A DNA stretch of 64,000 nt from Clostridium aquiflavi (GCF_031344075.1 NZ_JAVJAN010000004.1:1-64000); one strand, 5' to 3'. Positions 1 to 9,247 are shown, numbered from the stretch's first letter. Translations and numbers: made by a program. Notes: a model not told the origin generated them from the sequence alone.

Positions 1-139
1 TATTGTCACATTTACTGCTTGTCTCAATTTTATATTGGGAGCAAGCTAAAATGGGACTATACTCATTTTAGTATTCCTAAGTTTAATTACTCAGTCCACT
101 TTGCTTATGCATATATCAACACTCTGCTAAAACATAGCC
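1..139. repeat. MITE-like palindromic repeat, long form, cut by window start
   Basis: The right-hand part of the dispersed repeat family seen throughout this window. It holds the internal block ending in ACTCATTTTAGTATTCC, the sub-terminal TTTGCTTATGCATATATCAAC and the terminal TAAAACATAGCC. The sequence matches the reverse complement of the first half of the full copy at 30771-30987. The left end lies outside the window, so no target duplication can be checked. Confidence 0.85.
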
Positions 140-266
140 TTAGATTTAAATAAGTTGATGCTGAATTTGGAATGTTATTGATCAAAGCTATAGTATAAAT
201 GAATAATAAACGATAATAAAGTCAAGGTTAATAAATAATTATTATAATATTAAAGGGGGAACTGCT

Positions 267-1100
267 TTGAGAAGTTCTTTAAATATAACCAACAAATTAA
301 CTATGTTAACTGAAATGGAGAATGATTCAAAATTTCAAATTTTAGAATATAGTGATTTAAATGGAGCTACTGATTTAGAAACAGCTTTTGGATTAAATGT
401 AATTAATGAAAGTAATATAAAATTAAAACAAATAAGAATAATACTTGATGACAGCTCAGTAAAACTAGAATCAGGTCTTTTGAGCTACATGAAAGGTAAT
501 ATAGATATTAAAAGTGATATAGGTGGGGTATTTGGTTTAGGTAAAAAGTTTATTACCAGTAAATTAACTGGTGAAACTATGTTTAAGCCAATTTATAAAG
601 GTTCAGGAGAAATATTCTTAGAACCATCCTTTGGACATTTTGCTTTAATTGAATTAGAAGATGACGAAATAATTGTAGATGACGGACTGTTTTGTGCTTG
701 TGAAGATGGAATTGAGGTAGGAGCATCAATACAGAGAAATTTATCTTCAGCATTTTTAGGAAATGAAGGATTATGTCAAACTAAAATAAGCGGTAATGGA
801 ATAGTTGCATTAGAAATACCTGTTCCAGAGACTGAAATATTTAAATGTATATTAATAGACGATACATTAAAAGTAGATGGAAATTTTGCGATTTTAAGGA
901 CTGGAAATATTGAATTTTCTGTAGAAAAATCATCTAAATCTATTACAGGTGCTATAACAAGTGGTGAAGGTTTTGTTAATGTATATAGAGGTACGGGAGA
1001 AGTATGGCTTATTCCAACTAAAGCTATATATGACGATATGAGAACTAAAAGCTTTAAAGAAATGACTAAGCCAAGCAAAGAAAGAAATACGGAAAATTAA
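267..1100 (+). CDS. AIM24 family protein
   Basis: A 277-residue protein resembling the AIM24 family (beta-rich, tryptophan-RNA-binding-attenuator-like fold). It has no signal peptide or membrane segment. The glycine-rich middle and end follow the family pattern: the GSGEIFLEP block near residue 112 recurs as GTGEVWLIP near residue 243, as expected for a duplicated beta fold. The start is a TTG at 267 behind a strong GGGGGA at 255-260. Bacterial members have no firmly established biochemical role. It stands alone, downstream of a truncated repeat and upstream of the YerC-like gene, and may be monocistronic. Confidence 0.8.
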   Translation: MRSSLNITNKLTMLTEMENDSKFQILEYSDLNGATDLETAFGLNVINESNIKLKQIRIILDDSSVKLESGLLSYMKGNIDIKSDIGGVFGLGKKFITSKLTGETMFKPIYKGSGEIFLEPSFGHFALIELEDDEIIVDDGLFCACEDGIEVGASIQRNLSSAFLGNEGLCQTKISGNGIVALEIPVPETEIFKCILIDDTLKVDGNFAILRTGNIEFSVEKSSKSITGAITSGEGFVNVYRGTGEVWLIPTKAIYDDMRTKSFKEMTKPSKERNTEN

Positions 1101-1182
1101 TGCTTTGATATATTAAAGTTGTAAAGAAAAGAAGTTAAAGTTATAATATTTAAAGATGAAATAATTAAAGAGGTGAGAGATA

Positions 1183-1479
1183 ATGAGTTCGTCAGATTCG
1201 AAAATTAAAAGCGAAGAATTAGACTTATTTTTTAAAGGAATTTTAGAACTTGAAAATATAGATGAATGTTATAACTTTTTTGAAGATGTAGCTACAATCA
1301 ATGAAATAAAATCATTAGCTCAAAGATTTTATGTTGCTATGCTTTTAAATAGTAAAAAAACTTATACTGAGATTGCAGAAGCAACAGGGGCAAGTACAGC
1401 AACTATAAGTAGAGTGAATAGGTGTTTAAATTATGGTAGCAATGGTTATAAAACAATTTTAGAAAAATTAGAAAAATAA
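1183..1479 (+). CDS. YerC/YecD family TrpR-like DNA-binding protein
   Basis: A 98-residue all-helical protein of the TrpR-related YerC/YecD family. The helix-turn-helix lies around residues 60-82 (YTEIAEATGASTATISRV), and the SLAQRFYVAMLL stretch before it is typical of TrpR-fold proteins. The family is widespread in Firmicutes but its regulon is generally unknown; the tryptophan-repressor link is structural only. The start is an ATG preceded by GAGGTGAGAG. It lies 190 bp before glmM, which has its own promoter, so co-transcription is not implied. Confidence 0.88.
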   Translation: MSSSDSKIKSEELDLFFKGILELENIDECYNFFEDVATINEIKSLAQRFYVAMLLNSKKTYTEIAEATGASTATISRVNRCLNYGSNGYKTILEKLEK

Positions 1480-1524
1480 ATTTATTAAACTTTTGCTATA
1501 AATAGTTAAAAGATACTTAAAACA

Positions 1525-1553
1525 TTGTCAATATTGATGAAAAACATTATACT
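1525..1553 (+). promoter_or_regulatory. Predicted sigma-A promoter for glmM
   Basis: TTGTCA (1525-1530) and TATACT (1548-1553) are separated by exactly 17 bp, about 115 bp upstream of the glmM start. This is close to the vegetative consensus and is the best promoter match in this gap. Confidence 0.6.
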
Positions 1554-1669
1554 GTTATATATAAAATTAAAAAAATTATCAACTTAAATAGATAATTATC
1601 AAATTTACTATTATTTCATAATAATATAGTAATCAGATATATGAGATAATAAAAAAGCGAGGTAAAAAT

Positions 1670-3013
1670 ATGGATAGAATGTTTGGAACTGATGGAGTTA
1701 GAGGAATTGCTAATACTGAGTTAACAGCTCAAATGGCTTATAACTTAGGTAGAGCTGGTGCATACGTTTTAACAGAAGGTGCACATAAGCCAAAAATATT
1801 AGTAGCTAAGGATACAAGAATATCAGGGGACATGCTAGAGTCTGCTTTAGTTGCAGGTATATTATCAGTTGGAGCAGAAGCAGTAATATTAGGAGTAGTT
1901 CCAACACCAGCAGTTGCATATTTAACAAGAAAATATGATGCAGATGCAGGTGTAATGATATCAGCTTCTCATAATCCAGTAGAATACAATGGAATAAAGT
2001 TCTTTAATAATAAAGGATATAAACTTTCTGATGAATTAGAAGATGAAATTCAAAGAGTAATTGAAAGTGATTTTGAAGGAGTACCAAGTCCTATTGGCAT
2101 AGACTTAGGAAGAGAAAGAATCGAAGTTGCGGCATTAGAAGATTATACAGAATTTGCAAAACAAACAATTCCTTATAATTTAAAAGGAATGAAAATAGCA
2201 CTAGATTGCGCTAATGGTGCATCTTATAAATCTGCTGTAAAAGCATTTAGAGATTTAGGTGCTGATGTTTTTGTAATTAATGATAATCCAGATGGAACTA
2301 ATATAAATAAAAATTGTGGTTCAACACACCCAGAAGAACTTATGGATTATGTTGTTAAAAAAAGCTGCGATTTAGGATTTGCATTTGATGGAGATGCTGA
2401 TAGATGTTTAGCAGTTGATGAGAATGGTAAATTAATAAATGGTGATTTCATATTAATGTTATGTGCAAATTATCTAAAAGAAATAGGTAAACTAAAGGAA
2501 GATACTTTAGTTGTAACTGTTATGAGTAATTTAGGTTTAGATATTGCATGTAGAGGCTTAGGAATAAAGCTTGAAAAAACAAAAGTTGGAGATAGATATG
2601 TTCTTGAAGAAATGACTAAGGACAACTATGTGTTAGGCGGAGAACAATCAGGTCATGTTATATTCTTAGACTATAATACAACTGGAGACGGGCTTGTTAC
2701 AGCTCTTCAAATTGCATCAATAGTTAAAAAGAAAGAAAAAACATTATCAGAATTATGTTCTGTAATGAAAGAATTACCACAAGTTTTAGTTAATGCAACT
2801 GTTCCTAATGATAAAAAGAACATATACTTAGAAGATACAGAAATAGTGGAAGCTATTAAAGAAATCGAAGCAAAACTAAATGGTGTAGGAAGAGTCTTAA
2901 TAAGACCATCAGGAACTGAACCATTAGTTAGAGTTATGCTAGAAGGTGAAAACCAAGCAGAAATAGATGAAATGGCTCATGGTCTAGCTAACTTAATTTT
3001 ATCTAAAATATAA
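1670..3013 (+). CDS. glmM: Phosphoglucosamine mutase GlmM
   Basis: Interconverts glucosamine-6-phosphate and glucosamine-1-phosphate, a cytoplasmic step toward UDP-GlcNAc for peptidoglycan. The 447-residue length is normal for GlmM. The N-terminal FGTDGVRG, the phosphoserine loop ISASHNP (catalytic Ser100), the metal loop DGDADR and the C-terminal RPSGTEPLVRVM phosphate-binding loop are all intact. The start is an ATG behind AGCGAGG. It is followed by a strong terminator, so it is probably a single-gene unit. glmS, the preceding step, lies about 23 kb downstream under a ribozyme. Confidence 0.97.
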   Translation: MDRMFGTDGVRGIANTELTAQMAYNLGRAGAYVLTEGAHKPKILVAKDTRISGDMLESALVAGILSVGAEAVILGVVPTPAVAYLTRKYDADAGVMISASHNPVEYNGIKFFNNKGYKLSDELEDEIQRVIESDFEGVPSPIGIDLGRERIEVAALEDYTEFAKQTIPYNLKGMKIALDCANGASYKSAVKAFRDLGADVFVINDNPDGTNINKNCGSTHPEELMDYVVKKSCDLGFAFDGDADRCLAVDENGKLINGDFILMLCANYLKEIGKLKEDTLVVTVMSNLGLDIACRGLGIKLEKTKVGDRYVLEEMTKDNYVLGGEQSGHVIFLDYNTTGDGLVTALQIASIVKKKEKTLSELCSVMKELPQVLVNATVPNDKKNIYLEDTEIVEAIKEIEAKLNGVGRVLIRPSGTEPLVRVMLEGENQAEIDEMAHGLANLILSKI

Positions 3014-3056
3014 AATTATTATATATAAGTAAATTTGAGACTAATAAATTTATAAA

Positions 3057-3103
3057 GAACCATCATAAGATGATTAAGAATCATTTTGTGATGGTTCTTT
3101 TTA
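3057..3103 (+). terminator. Intrinsic terminator of glmM
   Basis: A long hairpin with GAACCATCA on the left pairing with TGATGGTTC on the right, followed by TTTTTAT. It begins about 45 bp after the glmM stop. Confidence 0.85.
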
Positions 3104-3229
3104 TATGGTCATTTTTAAAAATATGCAATAAGAATAAAAATTGAGTTTTTTGTTTAGAGAATAGCAATTGTGAAACTAGGGTATAAATAAGGTGATATAC
3201 AAAAGTACATGCTAAGGAGGGAAAAGCTT

Positions 3230-3643
3230 ATGAATATAGTTCCGTATAATGAATATTTATTAGTTATGCCAAATGGTGATACTAAGGGGTTCGATGATTT
3301 AGAATTAGCAAAAGCTTATATAAATATATATTATGAAAGGATTATAGACCATAAAATTGATAAAGATGATTATAATGATGCAACGGAAATTGGAGCAGAG
3401 GAACCAAGAAGAAATATATGTACTCAATTAGGAGTAGATGAAGGACGATGTGAAGTTTATAGCATAGATAATTTCATAGAAATTGTAAGCGATCAAGTGG
3501 TTTTTGATGCTGAAAGGGAAGAAATAATATCAAAATTATTAGCAAAGGAGATAAGCTTTAATGTTTATGATTATAATCTAGATACTATATTACCAGATAT
3601 TGAAACTATAGACATGATGGAACCTTATGGTGATCCAGATTAA
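3230..3643 (+). CDS. Conserved-type hypothetical protein, acidic
   Basis: An unrecognised, strongly acidic 137-residue soluble protein with no signal peptide, membrane segment or clear motif. It ends in MMEPYGDPD. The start chosen is the ATG at 3230 because GGAGGG sits 10 bp upstream; an ATG at 3209 in the same frame lacks a ribosome site. Codon use and the ribosome site make it a real gene. It lies alone between the glmM terminator and the leader of the ilv-leu operon. No function is proposed. Confidence 0.75.
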   Translation: MNIVPYNEYLLVMPNGDTKGFDDLELAKAYINIYYERIIDHKIDKDDYNDATEIGAEEPRRNICTQLGVDEGRCEVYSIDNFIEIVSDQVVFDAEREEIISKLLAKEISFNVYDYNLDTILPDIETIDMMEPYGDPD

Positions 3644-3824
3644 TGATAAAAATTATGTATTATTATAATGTTTAATGAACAAACATTATAAAATCAATAT
3701 GATAAAATTAAACGAAGTATAGTTTTGAATTATTAATAAAATAGCTATTTTATTAACTAAATGGAAAATATATATTAAAAAATATTCCTTAATATATAAG
3801 TTTTGTAAAAATAATCTACGGTTG

Positions 3825-3853
3825 TTGACTTTGATATTTTATAAGAGTAAACT
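3825..3853 (+). promoter_or_regulatory. Predicted promoter of the ilv-leu operon
   Basis: TTGACT (3825-3830), a 17-bp spacer, then TAAACT (3848-3853). It is placed about 160 bp before ilvN, leaving room for the leader described next. Confidence 0.5.
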
Positions 3854-4009
3854 TTAAAAAAAGCAAAAGTTAATGGTGTGCAACCGTTATATGCAAGGGT
3901 TTGTTAGAACCTAGTGATATTTTATATAAGCGGAGATTAACCACTTTTTATGGTTTGTATCATTAAAAGTGGTTTTTGCTTTAAATAAATTTTACGGAGG
4001 TATGATTTT
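3854..4009 (+). promoter_or_regulatory. Untranslated leader of the ilv-leu operon with short ORF and attenuator hairpin
   Basis: About 150 nt of leader lies between the promoter and ilvN. It contains a 13-codon ORF (ATG 3873 to TAG 3912-3914, reading MVCNRYMQGFVRT), a GGGTTTGTTAGAACC stem element at about 3897-3911, and a terminator-like hairpin at 3939-3977. It lacks the T-box sequence and the GGGATAAAAGCCC-type core of ykkC RNAs. The layout suggests transcription attenuation. The short ORF is not rich in Leu, Ile or Val codons, so a classical leader-peptide mechanism is not supported. Confidence 0.5.
3939..3977 (+). terminator. Attenuator-like terminator before ilvN
   Basis: AACCACTTTTTA pairs with TTAAAAGTGGTT and is followed by a T-rich run. 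It ends about 33 bp before the ilvN start, between promoter and gene, so it would control read-through into the operon. Confidence 0.7.
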
Positions 4010-4519
4010 ATGAGGAAATATGTATTATCCGTTTTAGTAAAGAATTCATCTGGTGTATTAAGTAGGGTTTCAGGGTTATTTTCAAGACGAGGATATAATA
4101 TTGATAGCATAACAGCAGGAAGAACAGAAGATCCTTTAGTATCTAGAATGACGATTACTTTAAGCGGAGATGATGATGTTTTAGAACAAGTTAAGAAGCA
4201 ATTAAATAAACTTGAAGATGTTATAAGAGTAATAAATATTACTTCTGATGATTCCGTTTATAGAGAATTAGTACTTATAAAAGTTAAAGCTAGTGGAGAT
4301 GAAAGAGCAGCAATTAATGAAACAGCAAAGATATTTAGATGCAAAGTAGTTGATGTTTCACCAAATACTTTAACTATAGAGCTGACAGGTGATGAAAATA
4401 AAATATCAGCACTAATAAAACTCATGGAAGAGTATGGAATAGAAGAGATGGTTAGAACAGGGATAACTGCTCTTCAAAGGGGAATTTCAACAATTAAAAA
4501 TTCAGTTGAGGAATATTAA
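4010..4519 (+). CDS. ilvN: Acetolactate synthase small (regulatory) subunit
   Basis: Regulatory subunit of acetohydroxyacid synthase, which binds valine and activates the large subunit made by ilvB further along the operon. The 169 residues are a full-length IlvN/IlvH: an N-terminal ACT domain (residues 3-75, with NSSGVLSRVSGLFSRRGYNI) and a C-terminal domain with EMVRTGITALQRG. The start is an ATG behind GGAGG. It is the first gene of the operon, separated from its catalytic partner by five genes, which is unusual compared with the adjacent ilvBN arrangement. Confidence 0.96.
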   Translation: MRKYVLSVLVKNSSGVLSRVSGLFSRRGYNIDSITAGRTEDPLVSRMTITLSGDDDVLEQVKKQLNKLEDVIRVINITSDDSVYRELVLIKVKASGDERAAINETAKIFRCKVVDVSPNTLTIELTGDENKISALIKLMEEYGIEEMVRTGITALQRGISTIKNSVEEY

Positions 4520-4563
4520 AATATTTGCTGAGTTAAAAACATATTTTTAGGAGGATGATAAAA

Positions 4564-5823
4564 ATGGGGATGACAATGACTCAAAAAATATTAGCGGAAC
4601 ATGCAGGATTAGAAAGTGTAAAAGCAGGTCAATTAATCGAAGTAAATCTTGATTTAGTTTTAGGAAATGATATTACAACACCAGTGGCTATAAATGAATT
4701 TAAAAAATTTGGTATTGATAAAGTTTTTAATAAAAGTCAAATTGCAATTGTGCCAGATCATTTTACTCCAAATAAAGATATAAAAGCAGCTGAACAGGTA
4801 AAGTATGTTAGAGAATTTTCTAATAAGATGGGGATAGAAAATTTCTTTGAAGTAGGAGAAATGGGAATAGAGCATTGTTTACTTCCTGAAAAAGGACTAG
4901 TTGTTGCAGGGGATGTGGTTATTGGTGCTGATTCTCATACTTGCACATATGGAGCTCTTGGAGCATTTTCAACTGGAATAGGTTCAACTGATATGGCAGC
5001 AGGAATGGCTACTGGACAAACTTGGTTCAAAGTTCCATCAGCTATAAAATTTATTCTTAAAAATAAGCCAGCTAAATGGGTAAGTGGAAAAGATATAATT
5101 TTACACATAATTGGAATGATAGGTGTTGATGGAGCTTTATATAAATCAATGGAGTTTGTTGGAGATGGATTAAGTTATCTTTCCATGGATGACAGATTTA
5201 CAATGGCTAATATGGCAATTGAAGCAGGAGGAAAAAATGGTATATTCCCAGTAGATCATAACACAGTTGAGTATTTAAAAGAACATACTAAGAAAGAGTG
5301 GAAAGTTTATAAAGCTGATGAAGATGCAGAATATGATGAAGTTATAGAGATAGAATTAAATACTTTAAGACCAACAGTTTCATTTCCTAATTTACCTGAT
5401 AATACAAGAACTATTGATAATGTAGGAAATATAGATATTGATCAAGTAGTTATTGGATCTTGTACAAATGGAAGAATATCAGATTTAAGAATAGCAAGGG
5501 AAATTTTAAAATGGAAAAAAATTAAAAAAGGAGTTAGATGTATAGTTATTCCAGGAACTCAAAAGATTTATTTGCAAGCATTAGAAGAAGGTATTATTAA
5601 AGATTTAATTGAAGCAGGAGCAGTGGTTTCAACACCAACTTGTGGTCCATGCTTAGGTGGTCATATGGGAATATTAGCAAAAGGAGAAAGATGTGTTTCA
5701 ACAACAAATAGAAATTTTGTGGGTAGAATGGGACATGTTGAATCAGAAGTATATCTTGCTAGTCCAGCAGTAGCAGCAGCATCAGCTTTAACAGGAAAAA
5801 TAACTGATCCAGAGTTAGTATAA
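4564..5823 (+). CDS. leuC: 3-isopropylmalate dehydratase large subunit
   Basis: Aconitase-family large subunit of isopropylmalate isomerase (leucine biosynthesis), a 419-residue short clostridial/archaeal-type LeuC. Iron-sulfur cysteines are visible in VIGSCTNGR and in TPTCGPCLGGHMG; GADSHTCTYGALGAF is the family active-site stretch. The start chosen is ATG 4564, nine bases after AGGAGG; the ATG at 4555 abuts the ribosome site. It pairs with leuD, 14 bp downstream. Confidence 0.96.
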   Translation: MGMTMTQKILAEHAGLESVKAGQLIEVNLDLVLGNDITTPVAINEFKKFGIDKVFNKSQIAIVPDHFTPNKDIKAAEQVKYVREFSNKMGIENFFEVGEMGIEHCLLPEKGLVVAGDVVIGADSHTCTYGALGAFSTGIGSTDMAAGMATGQTWFKVPSAIKFILKNKPAKWVSGKDIILHIIGMIGVDGALYKSMEFVGDGLSYLSMDDRFTMANMAIEAGGKNGIFPVDHNTVEYLKEHTKKEWKVYKADEDAEYDEVIEIELNTLRPTVSFPNLPDNTRTIDNVGNIDIDQVVIGSCTNGRISDLRIAREILKWKKIKKGVRCIVIPGTQKIYLQALEEGIIKDLIEAGAVVSTPTCGPCLGGHMGILAKGERCVSTTNRNFVGRMGHVESEVYLASPAVAAASALTGKITDPELV

Positions 5824-5837
5824 AGGGGGATTTTTAT

Positions 5838-6323
5838 ATGAATGTAAAAGGTAGAGTATTTAAATATGGTGATAATGTTGATACTGATGTAATAATTCCA
5901 GCAAGATACTTAAATACATCTAATCATAAAGAACTTGCATCACATTGTATGGAAGATATAGATAAAGATTTTGTTAATAATGTAAAAGATGGCGATATAA
6001 TAGTTGCTAATAAAAATTTTGGTTGTGGCTCTTCAAGAGAGCATGCACCTATAGCAATTAAAGCATCGGGGATTAGCTGTGTTATAGCATCAACATTTGC
6101 AAGAATCTTTTATAGGAATTCAATAAATATAGGTTTACCAATATTAGAATGTGATGAAGCAGTGAAAAATATTAATTTTGGGGATGAACTTGAAGTTGAT
6201 TTCTCAACAGGGATAATTAAGAATCTAAGTAAAAATGAACAATATCAAGGTGAAGCATTTCCTGAATTTATGCAAAAAATTATAGATAATGATGGGCTAA
6301 TAGGATATATAAGAAACAAATAA
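5838..6323 (+). CDS. leuD: 3-isopropylmalate dehydratase small subunit
   Basis: Small subunit of isopropylmalate isomerase. The 161 residues match the short LeuD form that partners with this class of LeuC. The swivel-domain signatures NTDVIIPARYL-like (VDTDVIIPARYL) and NFGCGSSREHAP are intact, as is the IASTFARIFYRNSINIGLP segment. ATG start after GGGGGA. It lies tightly between leuC and leuB in one transcription unit. Confidence 0.96.
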   Translation: MNVKGRVFKYGDNVDTDVIIPARYLNTSNHKELASHCMEDIDKDFVNNVKDGDIIVANKNFGCGSSREHAPIAIKASGISCVIASTFARIFYRNSINIGLPILECDEAVKNINFGDELEVDFSTGIIKNLSKNEQYQGEAFPEFMQKIIDNDGLIGYIRNK

Positions 6324-6370
6324 TTTTTAGTAAGCAATAAGGAATAAATAAAAATAATGGGGGACTATTT

Positions 6371-7453
6371 ATGAAATATAATGTGGCTGTAATACCAGGT
6401 GATGGGATAGGCCCTGATATAGTAACAGAAGCTATAAAAGTATTGAACGTAGTTGGGAAAAAGTTTGGACATGTATTTGAATATGAATATGTAATGGCTG
6501 GAGGATGTTCTATTGATAAAACTGGAGAAGCTCTTCCAAAGGAAACTCTAGATATATGTAAAAAAAGTCATGCTGTTTTGTTGGGTGCTGTGGGGGGACC
6601 AAGATGGGATAATCCTGATGCAAAGGTTAGACCTGAACAAGCATTATTAGGATTAAGAAGTGGAATGAATCTTTATTGTAACTTAAGACCAGCAGTATTA
6701 TATGAACCTCTTAAAAATGCATCACCACTTAAAGATGAAATAGTTAAAAATGGAATAGATATTGCTATTGTAAGAGAGCTAACAGGCGGTATTTATTTTG
6801 GTGAAAGAGGAAGAGAAGAATTAGAAGGCGTAGAATCAGCTTATGATACAGAAAGATATAGCACTGTTGAAATAAAGAGAATAGTTAGAATTGGATTTGA
6901 AACAGCAATGAAGAGAAATAAAAAATTAACATGTGTTGATAAGGCAAATATACTTGAAACTTCTAGACTTTGGAGAAAAGTAATCGGGGAAATCTCAAAA
7001 GATTATTCAGAAGTTAATGTTAATTATTTATATATAGATAATGCATCAATGCAACTTGTAAAAGATCCAACTCAATTTGATGTAATTGTAACTTCTAATA
7101 TGTTTGGGGATATTTTATCTGATGAGGCTAGTATGATTACAGGATCTATTGGAATGTTACCATCAGCATCATTAGGTGATGGGACTTTAGGAATGTATGA
7201 ACCAATTCATGGTAGTGCACCTGATATAGCAGGTAAGGGAATTGCAAATCCATTAGCAACAATATTATCTGCAGCCATGATGCTTAGATATAGTTTTAAT
7301 TTAGAAAGTGAAGCAAAGCTAATTGAAAGTTCAGTGTTATCAGTTTTAGAAGATGGTTATAGAACTGGAGATATAATGAGTGAAGGAAAAATTAAAGTTG
7401 GAACTAATGAAATGGGAGATTTAGTTTGTAAAAAAATAAATAAGGGGGAATAG
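6371..7453 (+). CDS. leuB: 3-isopropylmalate dehydrogenase
   Basis: NAD-dependent oxidative decarboxylase of leucine synthesis. The 360-residue length is standard. It shows IPGDGIGPDIV at the N-terminus, LLGAVGGPRWD, the substrate arginines around LGLRSGMNLYCNLRP, VRELTGGIYFG, and the metal-binding stretch DILSDEASMITGSIGMLPSASL. The nucleotide loop EPIHGSAPDIAGKGIANP is intact. The start is an ATG behind GGGGGA. Only 6 bp separate its stop from ilvD. Confidence 0.97.
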   Translation: MKYNVAVIPGDGIGPDIVTEAIKVLNVVGKKFGHVFEYEYVMAGGCSIDKTGEALPKETLDICKKSHAVLLGAVGGPRWDNPDAKVRPEQALLGLRSGMNLYCNLRPAVLYEPLKNASPLKDEIVKNGIDIAIVRELTGGIYFGERGREELEGVESAYDTERYSTVEIKRIVRIGFETAMKRNKKLTCVDKANILETSRLWRKVIGEISKDYSEVNVNYLYIDNASMQLVKDPTQFDVIVTSNMFGDILSDEASMITGSIGMLPSASLGDGTLGMYEPIHGSAPDIAGKGIANPLATILSAAMMLRYSFNLESEAKLIESSVLSVLEDGYRTGDIMSEGKIKVGTNEMGDLVCKKINKGE

Positions 7454-7459
7454 TGATTT

Positions 7460-9118
7460 ATGAAGAGTGATGTTATAAAAAAAGGTCATGGAAAAGCAGC
7501 TCAAAGATCACTTCTTAAGGCTTTAGGATTAACAAATGAAGAAATTTCAAGACCTATTATAGGAATAGTTTCATCACAAAATGAGATTATTCCAGGTCAT
7601 ATGAATCTTGATAAAATAACTGAAGCTGTTAGAAAAGGAATTTTAATGTCTGGTGGTACGCCACTTGTTATACCTACAATTGGGGTGTGTGATGGTATAG
7701 CAATGGGACATGAAGGAATGAAATATTCTTTAGTTACAAGAGAACTTATAGCAGATTCTATTGAGTGTATGGCTAAAGCCCATGCTTTTGATGCATTAGT
7801 CTTAATTCCAAATTGCGATAAAATTGTGCCGGGTATGGTTATGGGTGCTTTAAGAGTTAATGTTCCATCAGTTGTTATAAGTGGGGGGCCAATGCTTGCA
7901 GGAAAACATAAAGGAAAAGATATTTCTTTAACTACAATGTTTGAAGCTGTTGGATCATATGAAAATGGAACAATGGATGAAAAGGAATTATGTGATTTGG
8001 AAGAGTGTGCATGTCCAACATGTGGTTCATGTTCAGGAATGTTCACAGCTAATTCTATGAATTGTTTATGTGAAGTATTAGGTATAGCATTGCCTGGAAA
8101 TGGAACTATTCCAGCAGTTTTTTCCGAAAGAATAAGACTTGCTAAAAAAGCTGGAATGGCTGTTATGAAGATGTTAGAAAATGATATTAAACCAAGAGAC
8201 ATTATAAATGAAAGAAGTATTATGAATGCACTTAAAGCTGATATGGCACTTGGATGTTCAACTAATAGTGTGCTTCATATAACAGCAATAGCAAATGAAG
8301 CAAAGGTTGATATGAATTTAGATATAATAAATGATTTATCATCAAAAACACCAGATCTTTGTAAGTTGGCACCAGCTTCAAATATTCATATTGAGAATTT
8401 GTATGCAGCAGGTGGAATTACTGCAATCATGAATGAGCTTTCTAAGAAAGATATTTTAGATTTAGATTGTATTACTGTTACAGGAAAAACTCAAGAAGAA
8501 AATATTAAAGGGGTAACAGTTAAGAATTATGAAGTCATTAGACCAATAGATAATCCGTATAGCGAAAATGGTGGAATAGCAATACTTAGGGGAAATTTAG
8601 CTCCAGATGGTGCAGTTGTAAAAAGAGCAGCAGTTTTACCGAAGATGTTAGTTCATGAAGGACCAGCTAGAGTATTTAATTCAGAAGAGGAAGCAAATGC
8701 AGCAATTTTTGATAAGAAAATAAATCAAGGTGATGTAATTGTAATAAGGTATGAGGGACCTAAAGGGGGACCTGGAATGAGAGAGATGCTTCAGGCAACA
8801 GCAGCAATTGCAGGTATGGGACTTGATGATTCTGTTGCACTTATAACTGATGGAAGATTTAGTGGAGCTACTAGAGGTGCATCAATAGGACATGTTTCTC
8901 CAGAAGCAGCATCAGGTGGAATGATTGGATTAATAGAAGATGGGGATATTATTTCAATAGATATAAATAATGCAAAATTAGAAGTTAAATTAAGTGACGA
9001 AGAAATTCAAAGAAGAAAACTTAAATTTAAACCAATAGAACCAAAAGTAAAAGAGGGGTACTTATCTAGATATGCAAAGCTTGTAAGTTCTGCCAGTGAA
9101 GGTGCAATATTAAAGTAA
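7460..9118 (+). CDS. ilvD: Dihydroxy-acid dehydratase
   Basis: Converts dihydroxy-isovalerate and dihydroxy-methylvalerate to the keto acids of valine and isoleucine. The 552 residues are full length. Iron-sulfur ligands are visible in PNCDKIVPGM and ACPTCGSCSGMFTANSMN, and the C-terminal TDGRFSGATRG signature is intact. The start is an ATG following AAGGGGG across the leuB end. Between this gene and ilvB lies a small palindromic repeat, so read-through to ilvB-ilvC must pass it. Confidence 0.97.
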   Translation: MKSDVIKKGHGKAAQRSLLKALGLTNEEISRPIIGIVSSQNEIIPGHMNLDKITEAVRKGILMSGGTPLVIPTIGVCDGIAMGHEGMKYSLVTRELIADSIECMAKAHAFDALVLIPNCDKIVPGMVMGALRVNVPSVVISGGPMLAGKHKGKDISLTTMFEAVGSYENGTMDEKELCDLEECACPTCGSCSGMFTANSMNCLCEVLGIALPGNGTIPAVFSERIRLAKKAGMAVMKMLENDIKPRDIINERSIMNALKADMALGCSTNSVLHITAIANEAKVDMNLDIINDLSSKTPDLCKLAPASNIHIENLYAAGGITAIMNELSKKDILDLDCITVTGKTQEENIKGVTVKNYEVIRPIDNPYSENGGIAILRGNLAPDGAVVKRAAVLPKMLVHEGPARVFNSEEEANAAIFDKKINQGDVIVIRYEGPKGGPGMREMLQATAAIAGMGLDDSVALITDGRFSGATRGASIGHVSPEAASGGMIGLIEDGDIISIDINNAKLEVKLSDEEIQRRKLKFKPIEPKVKEGYLSRYAKLVSSASEGAILK

Positions 9119-9121
9119 TGT

Positions 9122-9200
9122 TCTATGTTTTAATAAAGCGCTGATACATACATAAGCAAAGTGGCATTGTATGTATCAATGCATATTTTTAAAACATAGT
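9122..9200. repeat. Short copy of the MITE-like palindromic repeat inside the ilv operon
   Basis: About 79 bp bounded by CTATGTTTTA and TAAAACATAG. It contains the family core ATACATAAGCAAAGTGGCATTG. It occupies most of the ilvD-ilvB gap. The arms GATACATACA and TGTATGTATC can form an internal hairpin. The outermost bases have decayed from the family GG/CC, and no target duplication is seen. Confidence 0.75.
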
Positions 9201-9247
9201 TAAATTAATACGCAAATAGCAATAAGTAAAGCAAAGGGGTGAATAAA

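Noticed and set aside
3854..4009. T-box or ykkC-type riboswitch before ilvN
   Set aside because: The TGGNACC T-box and the GGGATAAAAGCCC-type core are both absent, so only a generic attenuator can be claimed.
7597..8202. 201-residue minus-strand ORF opposite ilvD
   Set aside because: A shadow frame of a highly conserved gene. No ribosome site, and ilvD is intact in the plus frame.
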